DNA of 64,000 nt, from NCBI GenBank assembly GCA_009746045.1, contig RPFO01000412.1, positions 346,992 through 410,991 on the forward strand, in the 5' to 3' direction. The position numbers and the translations under genes were made by a program. The notes below the pieces were generated by a model. It had not been told where the DNA came from. It saw nothing but the letters and a program-made list of their open reading frames with translations, and ran no database searches. This document shows positions 49,447-61,967 of the stretch, piece after piece. Every line of letters begins with the position of its first letter. The first letter of the stretch is position 1. This DNA is from Mesostigma viride. Taxonomy: Eukaryota; Streptophyta; Mesostigmatophyceae; Mesostigmatales; Mesostigmataceae.

Positions 49447-50120
49447 CGTGCCAGCCCAGACACCTAGCCTGAGCTACGTCGCGAAAGATCAACTGTGCCG
49501 GTAATAGGAAGAATCAAGGTGGCCTAATGCAGATTGCGCTTCACGACTGGGGTCGTGAGATATCTGGCACCGCGACTTGGTGTCAAGCTATTTAATACAC
49601 ACTTATAATGGCTAGCAATACCAATTACAAATGGATAAGTGCCCCAGGTTCAATGTGTAGGCTTCATCGCACTTTACATTCATCGAACCAAGAGGACGAG
49701 ACTCTCGTCCTCGGACCAATTTCACCTAGGTCTGCCACCAAGCTGGGAAGAGGCGCCGACATGGCGCCGACCTTCCAGAGAACTCCGAAACATGCAGTCC
49801 ACACAAGATCCTCGGGTCGACATCGACCCTCGCCAGGCTACAGAATCCACGCATGAGTACAATATCTCAACCAGCTATAAAGTACCCAGCGCGGCGCGAC
49901 TGCACCGGCCCCTAGAAGATCGCATACATCAACCTAGGCCCAACATAACTGGTCCGAATCACACAAACTATCATAAAGTTCCATACAAAAGTCCTGACCA
50001 AGGGACAATTCCCAAATTAAGTCCCGAAATGAGTCCCAAAGTCCTACGGACTATGACAACAAGCCAAAATAATTAATTTATTCCATTGTTGCGCCCGTTC
50101 CAAGGGTCGGGCACGCAACA
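49442..50120 (-). repeat. 3' LTR of element D
   Basis: Starts TGTAACGTGCCAGCC and ends GGGCACGCAACA. The frames 49608-49856 and 49639-50076 inside it recur unchanged in the partner LTR and are not genes. Confidence 0.9.
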
Positions 50121-51697
50121 CTCCTCCCCCTCCCCAGGGGACGGTAGTCTCTACCGTCATAGAGGTGAAGAAGCACAGAAAAAGAAAACACACGCAACAA
50201 TTAATTCTGAGTAGCCAATCGGTCGCTGATCATCGCGGCCGTAGGTTGACCATAGGGGTACTATGTCCCAACCCTTGTTCTCCAACGGGCCAGTAAAACC
50301 AATTCCCCCAAAACTCGCCACACAAGGACAAGTCTTGACGTAGTCAACGTCGATCTCTCCCTACTATAGGCCGAAGGGAGGAAACCAGATCCTATCACGT
50401 GAGGGCTTTCGGGTTTTGACCACAGAAACTTCTCCGCGGGGGTTAACAGTCGCCTGAATGAACAGCTCGTTTGACTTTTTCGCCATGGCGGGGCTTCCAT
50501 GACTAGAGACTGCTCCAGACGGCGGGGATATTCCCAGTACTGACGGTACAGGGCATCCATTGGCATTATAGGTGTGGGGCGCTCCACCTTGCCTACTGGC
50601 TGTCTTCCCACCACGAAGTCATTCCTATAGTGTCCACCTTCCGACTCCCACGTTTGTCCTATCTACCGGGACCTTACACCAAGAACCAGGTCCAGGTTGG
50701 CCTAAGGCCGGCTACCTACCCCAGGTCAAGCCTAACATAATACCGTGCCCTCATCACATGAGGCACCACTGGAAACTGGAACAAATCACAGGGCAATGTG
50801 ACTGGAAACTCTGGATCTCTGGACTGGAACAGCAGGAACAGGAACCCCCATAATCCATCCTGGAATCTCCCCCACTTCCCACAAATCCATCAATTTTCCT
50901 CTCACCGCTGCCCTCCCTGGCGACCGCGCTAGTGCAAGGCCGCGGCAGCATATAAAATTCCGCCAACGGCCCGAATCAGAGGCGCACACCACTCAACGCC
51001 AAGACAACCCAATTGATGGGGTCGACCGATAACAATACTACCGGATGCGCCACTGCAGGCGACGATGCTTATCACAACTGGGATAGTTATACGCGCGTGG
51101 CGGACACGTTGCGCGCGACCATGCACAGTGGCGGGCACGCAACAGTTGGGGTGCGCAAAGTGATCCGCGGGGCGCGCACGCGCCAGCATGTGACAGCGTT
51201 GTAAACGCCACCGCCGAGCAAAGGCCAAAATACGGATCACGGCAGTCGTCATCAGCGACTACGGGAGGTGCTCGCGTGCAGAACTGATGTGGTCGATGCA
51301 CTGAGGGAGGACCACCAAGCTGAATCACGTCTTGCCTACACGCGTGTGCGGAGATGCGCGCGCAAGCGCTGAACTCGTCATCCCGTCTGCAAGACACCTG
51401 ATGTCGAGTCAACCACAGCGGAAGGCGCCCAGGGGCTGAATTACACAGACAACGCTGCCAACTGGGATCGCGTCCGAAGATGTCGTCCGGGAAACGTATT
51501 AGCGAGAGGCACCAATGGCCCGCAGCTAGTTTGGTAGAATGACACAGGCACCAACACTAACTGCGACCATCACGTCTCCCGGGGGAAGTGACCGTGTATA
51601 CGTCGGCCTCCTCCGCCTCCTCCTGCTGGTCACGTGTGTGGTATAGGTACTCCGCCACGACCACAGGAGGGCCGAGAGGTTCCAACGCACTGAGGGA
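50121..51697 (-). other. Element D, region downstream of gag: no pol domains
   Basis: After the gag stop the minus strand holds only short frames. One of 117 codons (50614-50261) contains MDALYRQYWEYPRRLEQS, not recognised. No DSG, YxDD or integrase motif is present. The purine tract at 50121-50140 ends the region. Confidence 0.55.
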
Positions 51698-53313
51698 TCA
51701 AACCTGAGTGTGGGATCCCTCCCCTTCCCCAGGGGACCGCGCGTCCGCGCGCTGGTCGTCGTCATCCGGGGGGCCTTGCTGGAACTTGTGGGACCACGCA
51801 GGAACACGTGTGCGCGTCTTGAGTCGCGGGCAGTCCTTCTTGAGGTGTCCGATCTCGTTGCACCTGAAGCAGCGGGCCTTGGACACGTCGATGGTGTGTA
51901 GGTGCGTGGTTGGCACCTCATCGTCCTCGGATTCCTCCTCCCGGACGGATTCAACTTCCCGCGGGCTGGCTGAGCGCCGGCGCGTGATGATGTCGGCCAC
52001 TTGGAGAAGGTACTGCTGGACGGCATGGATGTCCAGGCGTTCCCAGGGGACCTCCGCGTAGTGTTTCGTAACCTCGTCCAGGAGGTCAGGGTGAATAGCC
52101 TCCAGAAACCGAATCTTGTACTCGGTCCACGTCAGGTCGCCGGTCAGCCGCGCCGCAAAGGAGTCAAAGGTGGTGAGGAACTCCGCCAAGTCAGTGTTGC
52201 CCTGACGTAGGCGGCCGAACTCAAACCGCTCGGTCAGTCGATAGCCGGGAGGGATGAGCTTGCGCCGGATGCGCTCCAGCAGTTCCTCAACCGTCTGCGG
52301 GTATGACTGAGCCGCCACACTCTCGACGTTAAGCATCCCGACTACTGATGGGTCCATACACTTCACCACCACGTACGGGATCAGCACCTTGGTAGCCAGC
52401 TGCCACTCGTTGTGTTCACACCATACTGTGTACAGCTGCTGCCACATACGAGCCCACTCGTCGATCTCGCGGGGACTCATGCCCGCGTGGAGCTTGGGCA
52501 CCGCCTTGAAATCTGGCAGGGGCGGGGCCTTGACCGGCTCTCCCAGGGGCCCGCCCGTCTCGCAGTACGCGGGACTGGAGAAGGTGGGGGGCTGTTGGCG
52601 CCTCGCCCACGCTTCATAATGGGACCCATGGGAGGGGGCATACTGGGCAGACTCGCGCCGGGATACGAGAGCGTCCGCCGCGCGCCAAGCTGCATAGTCG
52701 CCAGTCCCACGTCGGGGTGCGTAGGCGTCAGATTGCCGCCGAAAGGCGAAGCGGTCCGACTCACGCCGCACGCGGACCGACGTGGGCTGCTCGTAGCCAG
52801 GGTCGTCCAAGGGCAGCGGACTGAAGTTGACATTCGTGGGCGCGCTCCTGGCGGGAGTGTATGGTGGTACGGTGGGGAATGGGCCAGGAGGAGCTTGTCC
52901 ATCGTCCCATGGGTCGCCGTGGACGTAGGCCGACGATCCTGGCACTCTATGCGGGGGCCTGGACTCTCGCTCGTAAGACCCGAAGGATACCTGACGAGGG
53001 ACCCGCCCGGGCTCCGGTCCCGACCCCCCCCGTCCACGCCCGGCCCATGCATGGATCAGACGCGCGCTACCGCGCGCGTACATCGCCGGGTAGTACCGAT
53101 CCACAAGAGCAGCAGGCGGGGGTACGAACGGAGAGCTGGCAGTTGAGCTACCTGCGTCCTCTACGTCCTCCTCCTCCTGCACCTCTTCCACGGAAGGGGG
53201 TCGCTGCGTAGGAGGTACCCTGTCCCAATTGCCCATATGCTGGGTCGATAGCGGTCGCGGATGCTGCTGCGTCTGCTGTCGCTGTCGCTGCTGCTGCTGC
53301 TGCGTCTGCTGTC

Positions 53314-53345
<32 letters not shown>

Positions 53346-53686
53346 GTCTGTCGCGACGGCGGAGACTGCTGAGACTGAGGCTGTCGCTGCGGCGACTGCT
53401 GAGACTGAGGCTGTCGCTGCGGCGACTGCTGAGACTGAGGCTGTCGCTGCGGCGACTGCTGTTGCTGATCAAACCCTAGGGCAGCTTGCTCTAGCTGCGA
53501 CTCCAGGGTCGTCTGCCGTTCTGCGGTAACCCTAGCGGCTGCCTCGGATCTCCGGGACCCACTGGAACTCCGACTAGATGTGCTAGCTATTTCTTGTTCT
53601 TCCCTGCTATTGTCCTCCGGGGACTGTGTCTCTCTACGGCCCTTCGGGGGCTGTGCATTACCACCACCTCGCTTCCTAGAGGGCAT
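51698..53686 (-). CDS. Gag of element D with polyglutamine region (662 aa)
   Basis: ATG at 53686 (MPSRKRGGGNAQPPKGRRET). Residues about 70-150 are a Gln/Arg/Pro/Ser tract from three copies of a 30-bp unit (PQRQPQSQQS) plus CAG-type runs. The middle is Arg/Tyr/Pro-rich. At about 400-590 is a gypsy gag capsid core (EWARMWQQLYTVWCEHNEWQ, GRLRQGNTDLAEFLTTFDSF). One zinc knuckle, CFRCNEIGHLKKDC, sits near 620. The frame is intact from start to stop. Confidence 0.8.
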
Positions 53687-54995
53687 TTTGGGCCCTAGTA
53701 CCGTACCAGCACCAGTACCTCCCCAACACAGGCAAGCAAGAGAGAGAAGGGGAAGCCACAACTAATGCTTCTAATAGTAATTATATATTATCTGCTAACT
53801 ATTGTAGCTGAGCTAGTAGGCAGTATCACTGTATACTGGTATCTAGTAGTGAGAGTGGTGCTTATGCCCTAGAGGATGGGCCCAGGTGAAGCTGCTCCAG
53901 TGCACGCAACACATCCTGTGCTGGGATCTGGGTGACACTCCTATGCTGGTGCAGCCCTTCTGGGAGGGGCATATTATCCTTAATAAACGGATCTGCCTCA
54001 GCTAATGTATTAAATCCATGCCATCTAGCTAACGACGCTGGGTGTAAGACTTTATCCGTAATATGATTGCTACACGCAGCCCAACTATAAAAATGCCTGG
54101 TTGGCCTGTGGCCCCGTCGTGTGCTACTGCATAGTATAGGTATTGGGATCTACCTCCTTGATTAATAAGTCTATATCCTCCTTCATCATTACGTCTGCTG
54201 CGGGAGGTTCCCATGAACTACCGATTAGGTATAAAGCAATATCACACGGTATTGAAGCATGCAATGCAAGGAGGGGAAAGAAGGGAGGAAAGCCCACCCA
54301 GGATACCTCTACGTGCAGGTGACGTGCTCACAGCGAGAGAGAAACACAAGGCAGAAACAGGACGTTCACAGACAGTACGAAAAACGTTGAGGTACAGCCA
54401 CCGGCAACACAGTAAGGCAACGGCCAGCCGGTGACTACCCTCGAGCTGTAAGCAGCGTTGCCCTCCGGGGGTCCGCCCACAGCTCACGAAGGTCTGCCTC
54501 CGGGGCGACCCATTCACCAACAACCACAAACATGAATACAGAGCACGACAGAAAACAGAAACCCCGTTTCTACGCGCGTGGGTAAGACAGGAAGGGCAAG
54601 AAGGACTTGTATATATATATATATATTGCTTTACCGATGCCTTACTGCCGTCAGTATCGTTGAAAACCCTGAGTTCTGGCCGCCACCTGGTGTCGTTGAA
54701 AGCCGGAGCTCTGGCCGCCACCGGGTGTCGTTGAAAACTGGGGCTTTAGCCGCTACCGTCGGCAGCCCAACACCACGGGATCGCTGCTGATCCCGCCGAG
54801 TATTCCTTACTGGCCGCTCGCCGTCTAGGTCGTCGTTGAATCCCTTGCGGGATTGCCGCCGACCTGTCCAGCGGTCGTTGAATAATGGAACCTCTATCTA
54901 CACCAAGCTCCGCCTTGGTCTTCCTAACTGGCTACACTAGCTCTCTCTGCGAGAGTTAGCTAACCTTGCCAGCAACACAAACCTCCGATAACCAG
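53687..54995 (-). other. Leader of element D with 35-bp tandem repeat and TA run
   Basis: This 1.3-kb minus-strand leader has short frames only. A 35-bp unit starting CGTTGAAA and containing CTGGCCGCCACC repeats about three times at 54657-54765, and a (TA)n run lies at 54609-54626. The primer-binding site is directly inside the 5' LTR at 54983-54995. Confidence 0.55.
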
Positions 54996-55674
54996 TGTAA
55001 CGTGCCAGCCCAGACACCTAGCCTGAGCTACGTCGCGAAAGATCAACTGTGCCGGTAATAGGAAGAATCAAGGTGGCCTAATGCAGATTGCGCTTCACGA
55101 CTGGGGTCGTGAGATATCTGGCACCGCGACTTGGTGTCAAGCTATTTAATACACACTTATAATGGCTAGCAATACCAATTACAAATGGATAAGTGCCCCA
55201 GGTTCAATGTGTAGGCTTCATCGCACTTTACATTCATCAAACCAAGAGGACGAGACTCTCGTCCTCGGACCAATTTCACCTAGGTCTGCCACCAAGCTGG
55301 GAAGAGGCGCCGACATGGCGCCGACCTTCCAGAGAACTCCGAAACATGCAGTCCACACAAGATCCTCGGGTCGACATCGACCCTCGCCAGGCTACAGAAT
55401 CCACGCATGAGTACAATATCTCAACCAGCTATAAAGTACCCAGCGCGGCGCGACTGCACCGGCCCCTAGAAGATCGCATACATCAACCTAGGCCCAAAAT
55501 AACTGGTCCGAATCACACAAACTATCATAAAGTTCCATACAAAAGTCCTGACCAAGGGACAATTCCCAAATTAAGTCCCGAAATGAGTCCCAAAGTCCTA
55601 CGGACTATGACAACAAGCCAAAATAATTAATTTATTCCATTGTTGCGCCCGTTCCAAGGGTCGGGCACGCAACA
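54996..55674 (-). repeat. 5' LTR of element D
   Basis: Partner of 49442-50120, the same 679-bp length and ends. It differs at CATCAAACC versus CATCGAACC and AAAATAAC versus AACATAAC. Confidence 0.9.
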
Positions 55675-55679
55675 GTCTG

Positions 55680-57652
55680 TCATCAGGGAAGAGGATGCTG
55701 TAGGCTTACAGATGTCCCATCCCAGTTGCCTTGCTGTGTCTGATTTCTCAGGAAAGGTGTCCATGAAGATCCTTGGGGAAGTGAGTGTGCCTATCTTAGG
55801 GGTGCCCACCACGTTCTGTGTGGTAGAGGGCTATAAGGGGCCTGCCATTCTGGGACAGAACTTCTTGTGCATGCCAGGGGTTACTTTGACCTCTGATGAG
55901 TTGGCACTAGAAGGCAGGGGCAGCCTCCCCCTTGAAAGATATCACTATTCCCAGGGTCTTGCAGTGGCGGTGAAGGCTGTTAGGAGTCAGCCAGCTGAGG
56001 GTACTCAGAGTCAGGAGCCCATAGCTGAGGACTTGTTGATAATCCCAACCACCTTTGATCCAAGGCAGTTAGGGGTAAACAGGTACCAGATAGCTGCTCA
56101 CAGTCCTATTCCCTGGCGCCAGCTAGTCGAGATGATGCAGAGCCCCAAGATGGCTAAGGCATGGACTCTTGGCTTTGTTGCTTCTGGGCATGAGTGGATA
56201 GTTTCCAACTGTGCAGAACCTGTGGATGAGCTGCCAGAAGTTCACCAGCTGCTCAGATTGATGTTTGTCCTCAAGCTCAAGGAGGTTGATGGTGTCCAGG
56301 TGCCACATGTCAGACCAGTAGTAACCGAGTATCATGGCACTGGCCAGTTGTTAGATGAGGAGCTCTATACTCCAGGGATGCTGCATGACACGTGGAGGAT
56401 TCTGCTGTGTATATTTCTGTCTTTTCTGGTTAAGGGTGTGCCCTATAGCTCTGTGCTGATTGATTTCAAGAGGGCTTTTCTCAAGGGAGACCAAGATCAG
56501 GCTAGGCAGACTTGGAGAGATATCCCTCCTTTCTTTGTGACTGTACCTGCTGTATGGAGAGCAGAGATAAAGGCCAGGTACCTGAGAATTCTGAAAGGGT
56601 TGGAAGGTCTCAGGTCCAGTCCCATTATCTGGAGAAAGAGCCTAGAGAAATTCTTGAAGAATACTTGTGGGTTCTCCGTGTCTCCAGTGGATCCCTGTTT
56701 GTTCCAAGGGTCCTACAATGGTCTTCCTGTCTTTGCCTCACTGCATGGTGATGACCTGCATCTCATAGGTCCACCAGACTGGGTTGAGGCTGTCTTGGCT
56801 AAGATCCAGAAGCGGTTTGAGCTGGGTAAGATACAGCACATGGTGGAGAATGAGCCTATGGTCTTCTGTGGCATGCAGGCTACGTTGTTCCAAGCCAAGG
56901 GCTCGTGGTTCATCAGGATGGAGGGTGGTAAGGACTACCCACAGCAGATTGTAGATGCATTGCAGGAGCCCATCACGCAGGCTAGGTGTGCTACCATCAG
57001 GGGCATGCTGGCATGGCTTGCAAGTATATGTGCCCCTGACTTGCTGGTTCTGAGTCGACTTACTGATTCCCAGCTGGTTGAGGTGGGTGCTGAGAGTGTG
57101 GTGCAGGCTGTCATGATGTCTCCCCCTCTCCTACTGGGTCCTGTGGATTTGTACAAGCCCCTTGACATGGTTCTCTATGTAGACAGTTCTATGGACAATA
57201 GGAAGGTCACAGAGGTCAGGGGCCGGGCAGCAGCATTAGTTACCCTGGAGCAAGATCACACCTCACTTGTTACCTGGTACAGTCGGTTGCAGAACAGGGT
57301 TACACCCAGCAGTGATATTGCTGAGTGCAGGGCAATCTGTGAAGGGCTGCATACTGCTCTTTACTTGAGGGAGCTCTTCTACCAGCTATGTCAAGTGGCT
57401 TCCTGTAGGTTGCAGCTGCACACACTGGTGAGGACTGATAGCATGGGCATGGTGCAATTTGTGCACAGGCAGCTGGCCAGGAGCAGGGACCTTGACTACT
57501 TGTTGCTCAAGGAGATGTCCTACCTAGCTCACATTGAACATGTGCCTGGTGTGGACAACCCTGCAGATGCCCTCACCAAGCTGGAGGAGAAGGCGGAGAG
57601 GCAGTACCCCCTGCTCCGTGGGCTCATGGACCCCTTACACGGGCGGCCATAG
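55680..57652 (+). pseudogene. Pol of element C, 3' part: protease-like C-terminus, RT, RNase H
   Basis: Continues the frame that stops at 49441 once D and one GTCTG copy are removed. The protease-like end has CVVEGYKGPAILGQNFLCMP. RT: VPHVRPVVTEYHGTGQLLDE, motif A VLIDFKRAFLKGD and catalytic FASLHGDDLHLIG (HGDD in place of copia YVDD). The usual copia KSLYGLKQ box is replaced by GLEGLRSSPIIWRKSL. RNase H: MVLYVDSSMDNRKVTEV, SDIAECRAICEGLHTALYLR, VRTDSMGMVQFVHRQLARSR and HVPGVDNPADALTKL. Intact to its stop at 57652. Confidence 0.85.
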
Positions 57653-57720
57653 AGACCAGGCCTTGCTTCAGCTTGGGTGCCCCCAGTGGGCTGCTTGACC
57701 AAAGTACCAAGTGGTGACTG

Positions 57721-58465
57721 TGTCAAGGACATGGTCCTTGTATTTGTACCCACCTGACCTGGCTAGATAGATAGAGGCTCTTGTACAGGAGCCACTGTTC
57801 TTTATCCCGTTGGATTTGGCCTACAAATGAGAAAGTTGTGGCCAGTTTTAGTAATCAGGGATTAGTACCTATGCCAAGTGGATCCTTATAGGCAGCTGAC
57901 AAATCTGTCTATGTCAGCTGACCTATGACATGTCAGATGAGAATCTATGACAGGACAGCTGACTGATTGACATGTACACTGTGCATGTCAGATGTGGCGC
58001 TGATATGTTCACGCCAGATTTACTTCATCATCATCAGATCACACATAGAGAGATCTTTTATTAAATAGTTAGATTACTGTGCAGCAGTTACAAGTTAAGA
58101 CTGTACATCAGTTACAAGATAAGGCTGTACAGCAGTTACAAGATAAGATTTATTCTTGTCTAGATCTGATTGGTAGCCTGTACACTGACCTAACCTGATT
58201 GGTGGCCTGAGTATTACATGAGAATATTCCTAGGCACATTCCTAGCCAGCCAATCAGGTCATTCCAGTTTGCTGCCTGTGTTTTTTCCTCGAGTTAATAA
58301 AACAACTGAGGAGCCTTGCCAAAGGTACTCCTCACTATCATTCTGCCTCAAACTGAGTCTCTGTCTCTTTGCTTCCATCCTCCATAGCCTGTACCTGCAA
58401 GGACAGGCACATTTGGGTTCCAATCACAAGCATTGTAGAAGGCAAACCCATTAGTTCTTTCAACA
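57721..58465 (+). repeat. 5' LTR of copia E
   Basis: The 745-bp LTR contains three tandem degenerate GCAGTTACAAG-type units at about 58078-58150. The frame at 58218-58454 also occurs in the 3' LTR and is not a gene. Confidence 0.9.
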
Positions 58466-58556
58466 TGGTATCGGAGGTTTGATGCCTACCCTGCATTTGA
58501 GGAGCAGAGACATTCATCTGACTACCCCAGAGACAACACCCAGACCCAGATCAACC

Positions 58557-60131
58557 ATGGAGGATCAAGACACCCAAACTGCTACCAGACAGCCTGACTA
58601 CACCTCTCTTGTTTCAACAGTTGCCAAGAGCTGCAAGAAATTTGTTGGTGCAGCTGGTGATGATTACAGCAAGTGGGAGGAGTGGAAGAATCTGTTTTTG
58701 GCTGTTGTCAGTCTTTTCAATTTGGATGCTGTCCTGCTGGGCACTGAGGAGAATGACAGGGCTGATAAGGCCCTGTGGGCAGCTTTGCTCACCTGTCTAA
58801 CAGGTGAAGCTGCACGCCTCATGGCCACTGTGGCCAACAAAACTGGTAGCCAAGCATGGCAATGTCTCATGGAGAACTATGAGCAAACCAGGCTAACCAA
58901 GAGTCACAGGTTTGAGCTGAGGAGCAAGCTGCACCGCCTACAGAAGCTTCCTAACGAGACCATGCAACAGCTTGTGAGGAGGGCGGAGCTTCTACGTGCT
59001 GACTACCAGGCTGCAGGGGGAGTCATCCAGGACCGTGATTTTGCTGCCATTCTACTGGGAGCACTGACAGACGAGTACCGCCCTGCGCTGGTGTCTGTAC
59101 GGTTCAACGAGGAGGACCCACTACCTGTGGTGAAGAGGGCACTCATGGAGGCGGAGGATCTGCTCAAGGGGGGACGTGCTGTGGTGAAAAAGGAGAGTGC
59201 TGGCACTGGCCAGGCCTACCACACCAACAGCAAGGGGAACGGGGGGACCAAGAAATGCAGTCACTGTGGCCTGTCAAATCACAAGGACAAAGACTGCTGG
59301 AAGGAGCATCCTGAGAAGGCCCCACGCTGGTACCCCAACCAGCACAGGGGGGGCAAGGGCGGCAACCGAGGGAACCAGAGCAAGGGACGCAACGCACCTG
59401 CTGGATCCGCTGCCAACGCAACTCAGGAGGCGGCTGAACTGCCGCCTGGCTTCTGCATGGTCACCATCGCCGAGGAGTCGCCGTCGACGCCGCTGGAGGC
59501 TGCTGCTCTCACGCAGTATACGGGCGACAAACTCAACTGGGTGCTGGACTCGGCTGCGAGCAGCCACATGTCCCCGTGCCGTTCTGACTTCGTGTCACTT
59601 ATCCCCCACAACAGGCAGATCGTCGGATCAGGCGGCGACCTGCAAGCTGCTGGAGTTGGCACAGTTTCTGTGCATTTGCCGGGGAGCGAGCTCCGACTGG
59701 ATGGAGCCCTTCTGGTCCCCGAGCTGCCCGTTCGGGTGCTCTCTGTTGGAGCGCTCGTGAAGGCTGGCCACAAGCTGGATTTCAACCAGGAAATCGCTGT
59801 GGTGGACAACAAGGCGCACAAGATGGAGCAGAGGGACAACGTCTACGTGTTACCTGCTCTCAACAAGAAGGCGGCGCTGGCGGCCACGACCGTGCGGCCG
59901 TTGGGGTCGCTGTGGAGCGCTGGCCTGCCAGTGGCGGCCATGTCCAAGACGCTGGGCTTTCTGCCTGGCTTTTCGCGGCCTTTGGGCTGCAGGCTTCTTC
60001 CCGAGGCGCTTTGCTGCGCCCGGTGTCGTCGCCACTGTCGTGTGGCGGCAAGGGCGGTTTTTCCGCTGACAAACCTGCAATTGTGCAGGATTTTGGCGTG
60101 GTGGGGACGGCAAGGAATGGGATCGGCTTAG
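58557..60131 (+). CDS. Gag-protease protein of copia E (524 aa, truncated polyprotein)
   Basis: The start at 58557 (MEDQDTQTATRQPDYTSLVS) is preferred because it begins the gag-like part; an earlier in-frame ATG is at 58482. A copia gag (UBN2-type) domain spans about 25-200 (WEEWKNLFLAVVSLFNLDAV, TRLTKSHRFELRSKLHRLQK). The zinc knuckle is CSHCGLSNHKDKDC. The protease motif WVLDSAASSHMSP has Ala in place of Gly, and is followed by LRLDGALLVPELPVRVLSVG, the typical downstream strand. After about residue 440 the sequence is unlike pre-integrase and ends in a Ser/Leu/Arg-rich tail, consistent with a deletion that removed the rest of pol. Confidence 0.8.
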   Translation: MEDQDTQTATRQPDYTSLVSTVAKSCKKFVGAAGDDYSKWEEWKNLFLAVVSLFNLDAVLLGTEENDRADKALWAALLTCLTGEAARLMATVANKTGSQAWQCLMENYEQTRLTKSHRFELRSKLHRLQKLPNETMQQLVRRAELLRADYQAAGGVIQDRDFAAILLGALTDEYRPALVSVRFNEEDPLPVVKRALMEAEDLLKGGRAVVKKESAGTGQAYHTNSKGNGGTKKCSHCGLSNHKDKDCWKEHPEKAPRWYPNQHRGGKGGNRGNQSKGRNAPAGSAANATQEAAELPPGFCMVTIAEESPSTPLEAAALTQYTGDKLNWVLDSAASSHMSPCRSDFVSLIPHNRQIVGSGGDLQAAGVGTVSVHLPGSELRLDGALLVPELPVRVLSVGALVKAGHKLDFNQEIAVVDNKAHKMEQRDNVYVLPALNKKAALAATTVRPLGSLWSAGLPVAAMSKTLGFLPGFSRPLGCRLLPEALCCARCRRHCRVAARAVFPLTNLQLCRILAWWGRQGMGSA

Positions 60132-61967
60132 TACCGGTCGTTGGGGCACACGGGGAGGACGGTTCCTGGAGTTCTGCGTCGGGCAGTACTACTTATAGCC
60201 CTCTCGTGCCAGATCAGGTGGACTCTGCTCCACCAGTTTCCCTGACCCCTCCAGCGGCGAGCTCACCTGGCTTGCCGTTGTCCATGGATGTCAACCTACG
60301 TGGCGTGCTGGGAGAGCTTCCCCAGCCTGGCATCGTTTGGCCTACTAGTGCCAACACGCAGACGTCACCAAGCCTGCTGCGTGACGGTTTCGCTCCCTGG
60401 CCAGAATCAAGTGGGGGTTTGGCGTGGCGCGTCTCGGGCGCCAGCATTTTGGATTTTGCTGCGGGGGGAATTCCTGGTGAGGGGAGGCCACCAGATGCAC
60501 CAAGTCCAAGCCCAGTCCTGGAGCCAAGTCCTGGAGCTGGAGTCGTCGGCTGCCACGTGTCCCTGTCAATTTGGGACTGTGCTGAGCCAACAAGTTGCCG
60601 GCACAAGTGCTGCCTTGAGCACTAAGGCGGTCGGTGCGGGAGCCCTGCTTCCGCTATTTTCATGGCGATTTTTGGGGATGCGCTATGGTCACGTTCGTTG
60701 GGAATTTGATAGCTAGCTTAACTAACCCCTATGATCTCAAGTCGCCACTGTTTTTCGTTCGTGAAAAATTGCTTTAGACACGAATATTTTGTGGTCTATT
60801 GTGCTGTTAGGTGCGGGGTCCTTCCGGCCTTATGCATCTCGCATAGTCTTGTTTTGTTTCTGCTAGACTTTTTCATAGCGCTTCGTCGGGATGCGTTATT
60901 TGAGTTCTAGACCACCTGTGTTCATCGTCCCCATGACGTTCTTCTACCAGCAATGGTATGTTTTCCAAGTTCTTTGTAATCTTGGTACGTTTGGCTAGCG
61001 CCGGTTTGCTGGCCATGTCTCCGTTCTTGCTGACCCTTTTTGTGGTCAATCTGCACGTTCATTTCATGTCGTGTGTGTTGCCCATTCTTAGGGCATACTT
61101 TCTCGTTGCATGCTAGGTTTGTTCATGCAGTTTGCGGTTGTGTCTTTTGTACATAGCCTGCGTTTGTGCTCCTGACTTTGTCGTCGCTTCATGTCCCGTT
61201 TTTAGTCGCTTTCAACTATCGTTGGTTAATCAGAGCTGTCTTTTCAGTTCGTTCATGTTGGCTAATGCTAAGATCCATGACTATGTCGGTTTATGTTAGT
61301 TACCTGTGTGATTAAGGTGTTCAGGACTACGTGTTCTGCTCCTTGTTCACCGTTGGTGCTCTGCCGTAGGTCGGATGCTTTATGTCGTTAATCACATGTT
61401 TTATGCGTTAATCATACATCATGTCCCCTGCATTGTCTAAGAGTTTGCCTGTGTTAGAGCATTTTGTGTGCTTCTTCATGTTTTCAGGCGACGCTAGAGT
61501 GAGGGGGGTGTGATCCAAAGCGCATCTTCCCAACGAAGTTTTTGACTTGGCAACACATGCTAGTTGCTGGGCGATGCGGCAATCTTTCCTGCTGCTTTCG
61601 TTGGACACTCGGCGCGTCACCGGTCCGGAGTTCCAGTTTCCAGTTTCCGTGGAGATCGTCTTTTGACTACTTTGACCACGGTGTTTGCTAGCGAGGGGGG
61701 TGGATGTTTTTCGCCCACTTACCCGTGATCAGTTAGTGTTTGATCCTTACCACTGGCCTGGGTTGCATCCCATTTTTGGTTTGGTGCCATGTGGGTAAGG
61801 GGGGTGTCAAGGTTGTACCCAAATGTCACCTTGATAGTGAGTACTGAATTTAATTCTAGAGTCCTATGTTTGGTCAAGGCTTGACTTAGCTATGGCTGAG
61901 AGCTTTTCCTCTAAGTGTTATACTTGACAGGATAGCACTAGAGCAAGGTCATGTGTTGTAAGGGGGG
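60132..61967 (+). other. Non-coding internal region of copia E
   Basis: 1.8 kb of T-rich plus-strand sequence with only short frames (60132-60625 has a frame overlapping the gag end, without recognisable domain). It replaces integrase-RT-RNase H. The purine tract lies at 61959-61967. Confidence 0.6.

Larger units (their letters stand above)
49442..55674 (-). mobile_element. Gypsy-type LTR element D (gag only, non-autonomous), TSD GTCTG
   Basis: 679-bp LTRs at 49442-50120 and 54996-55674 (ends TGTAACGTGCC...GCACGCAACA) differ at two positions seen by eye. GTCTG flanks both ends (49437-49441, 55675-55679). On the minus strand the 5' LTR is followed by CTGGTTATCGGAGG, and the 3' LTR is preceded by the purine tract GGGGAGGGGGAGGAG. 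The only long gene is gag; protease, RT and integrase are absent. It was probably moved in trans by a relative (inference). Confidence 0.9.

Noticed and set aside
49608-50076. 82- and 145-codon frames recurring at 55162-55630
   Set aside because: They lie inside the two LTRs of element D and recur only because the LTRs are repeats.
52412-53146. 244-codon plus-strand frame
   Set aside because: Antisense of the gag of element D.
58218-58454. 78-codon frame recurring at 62465-62701
   Set aside because: Part of the two LTRs of copia E, not a gene.
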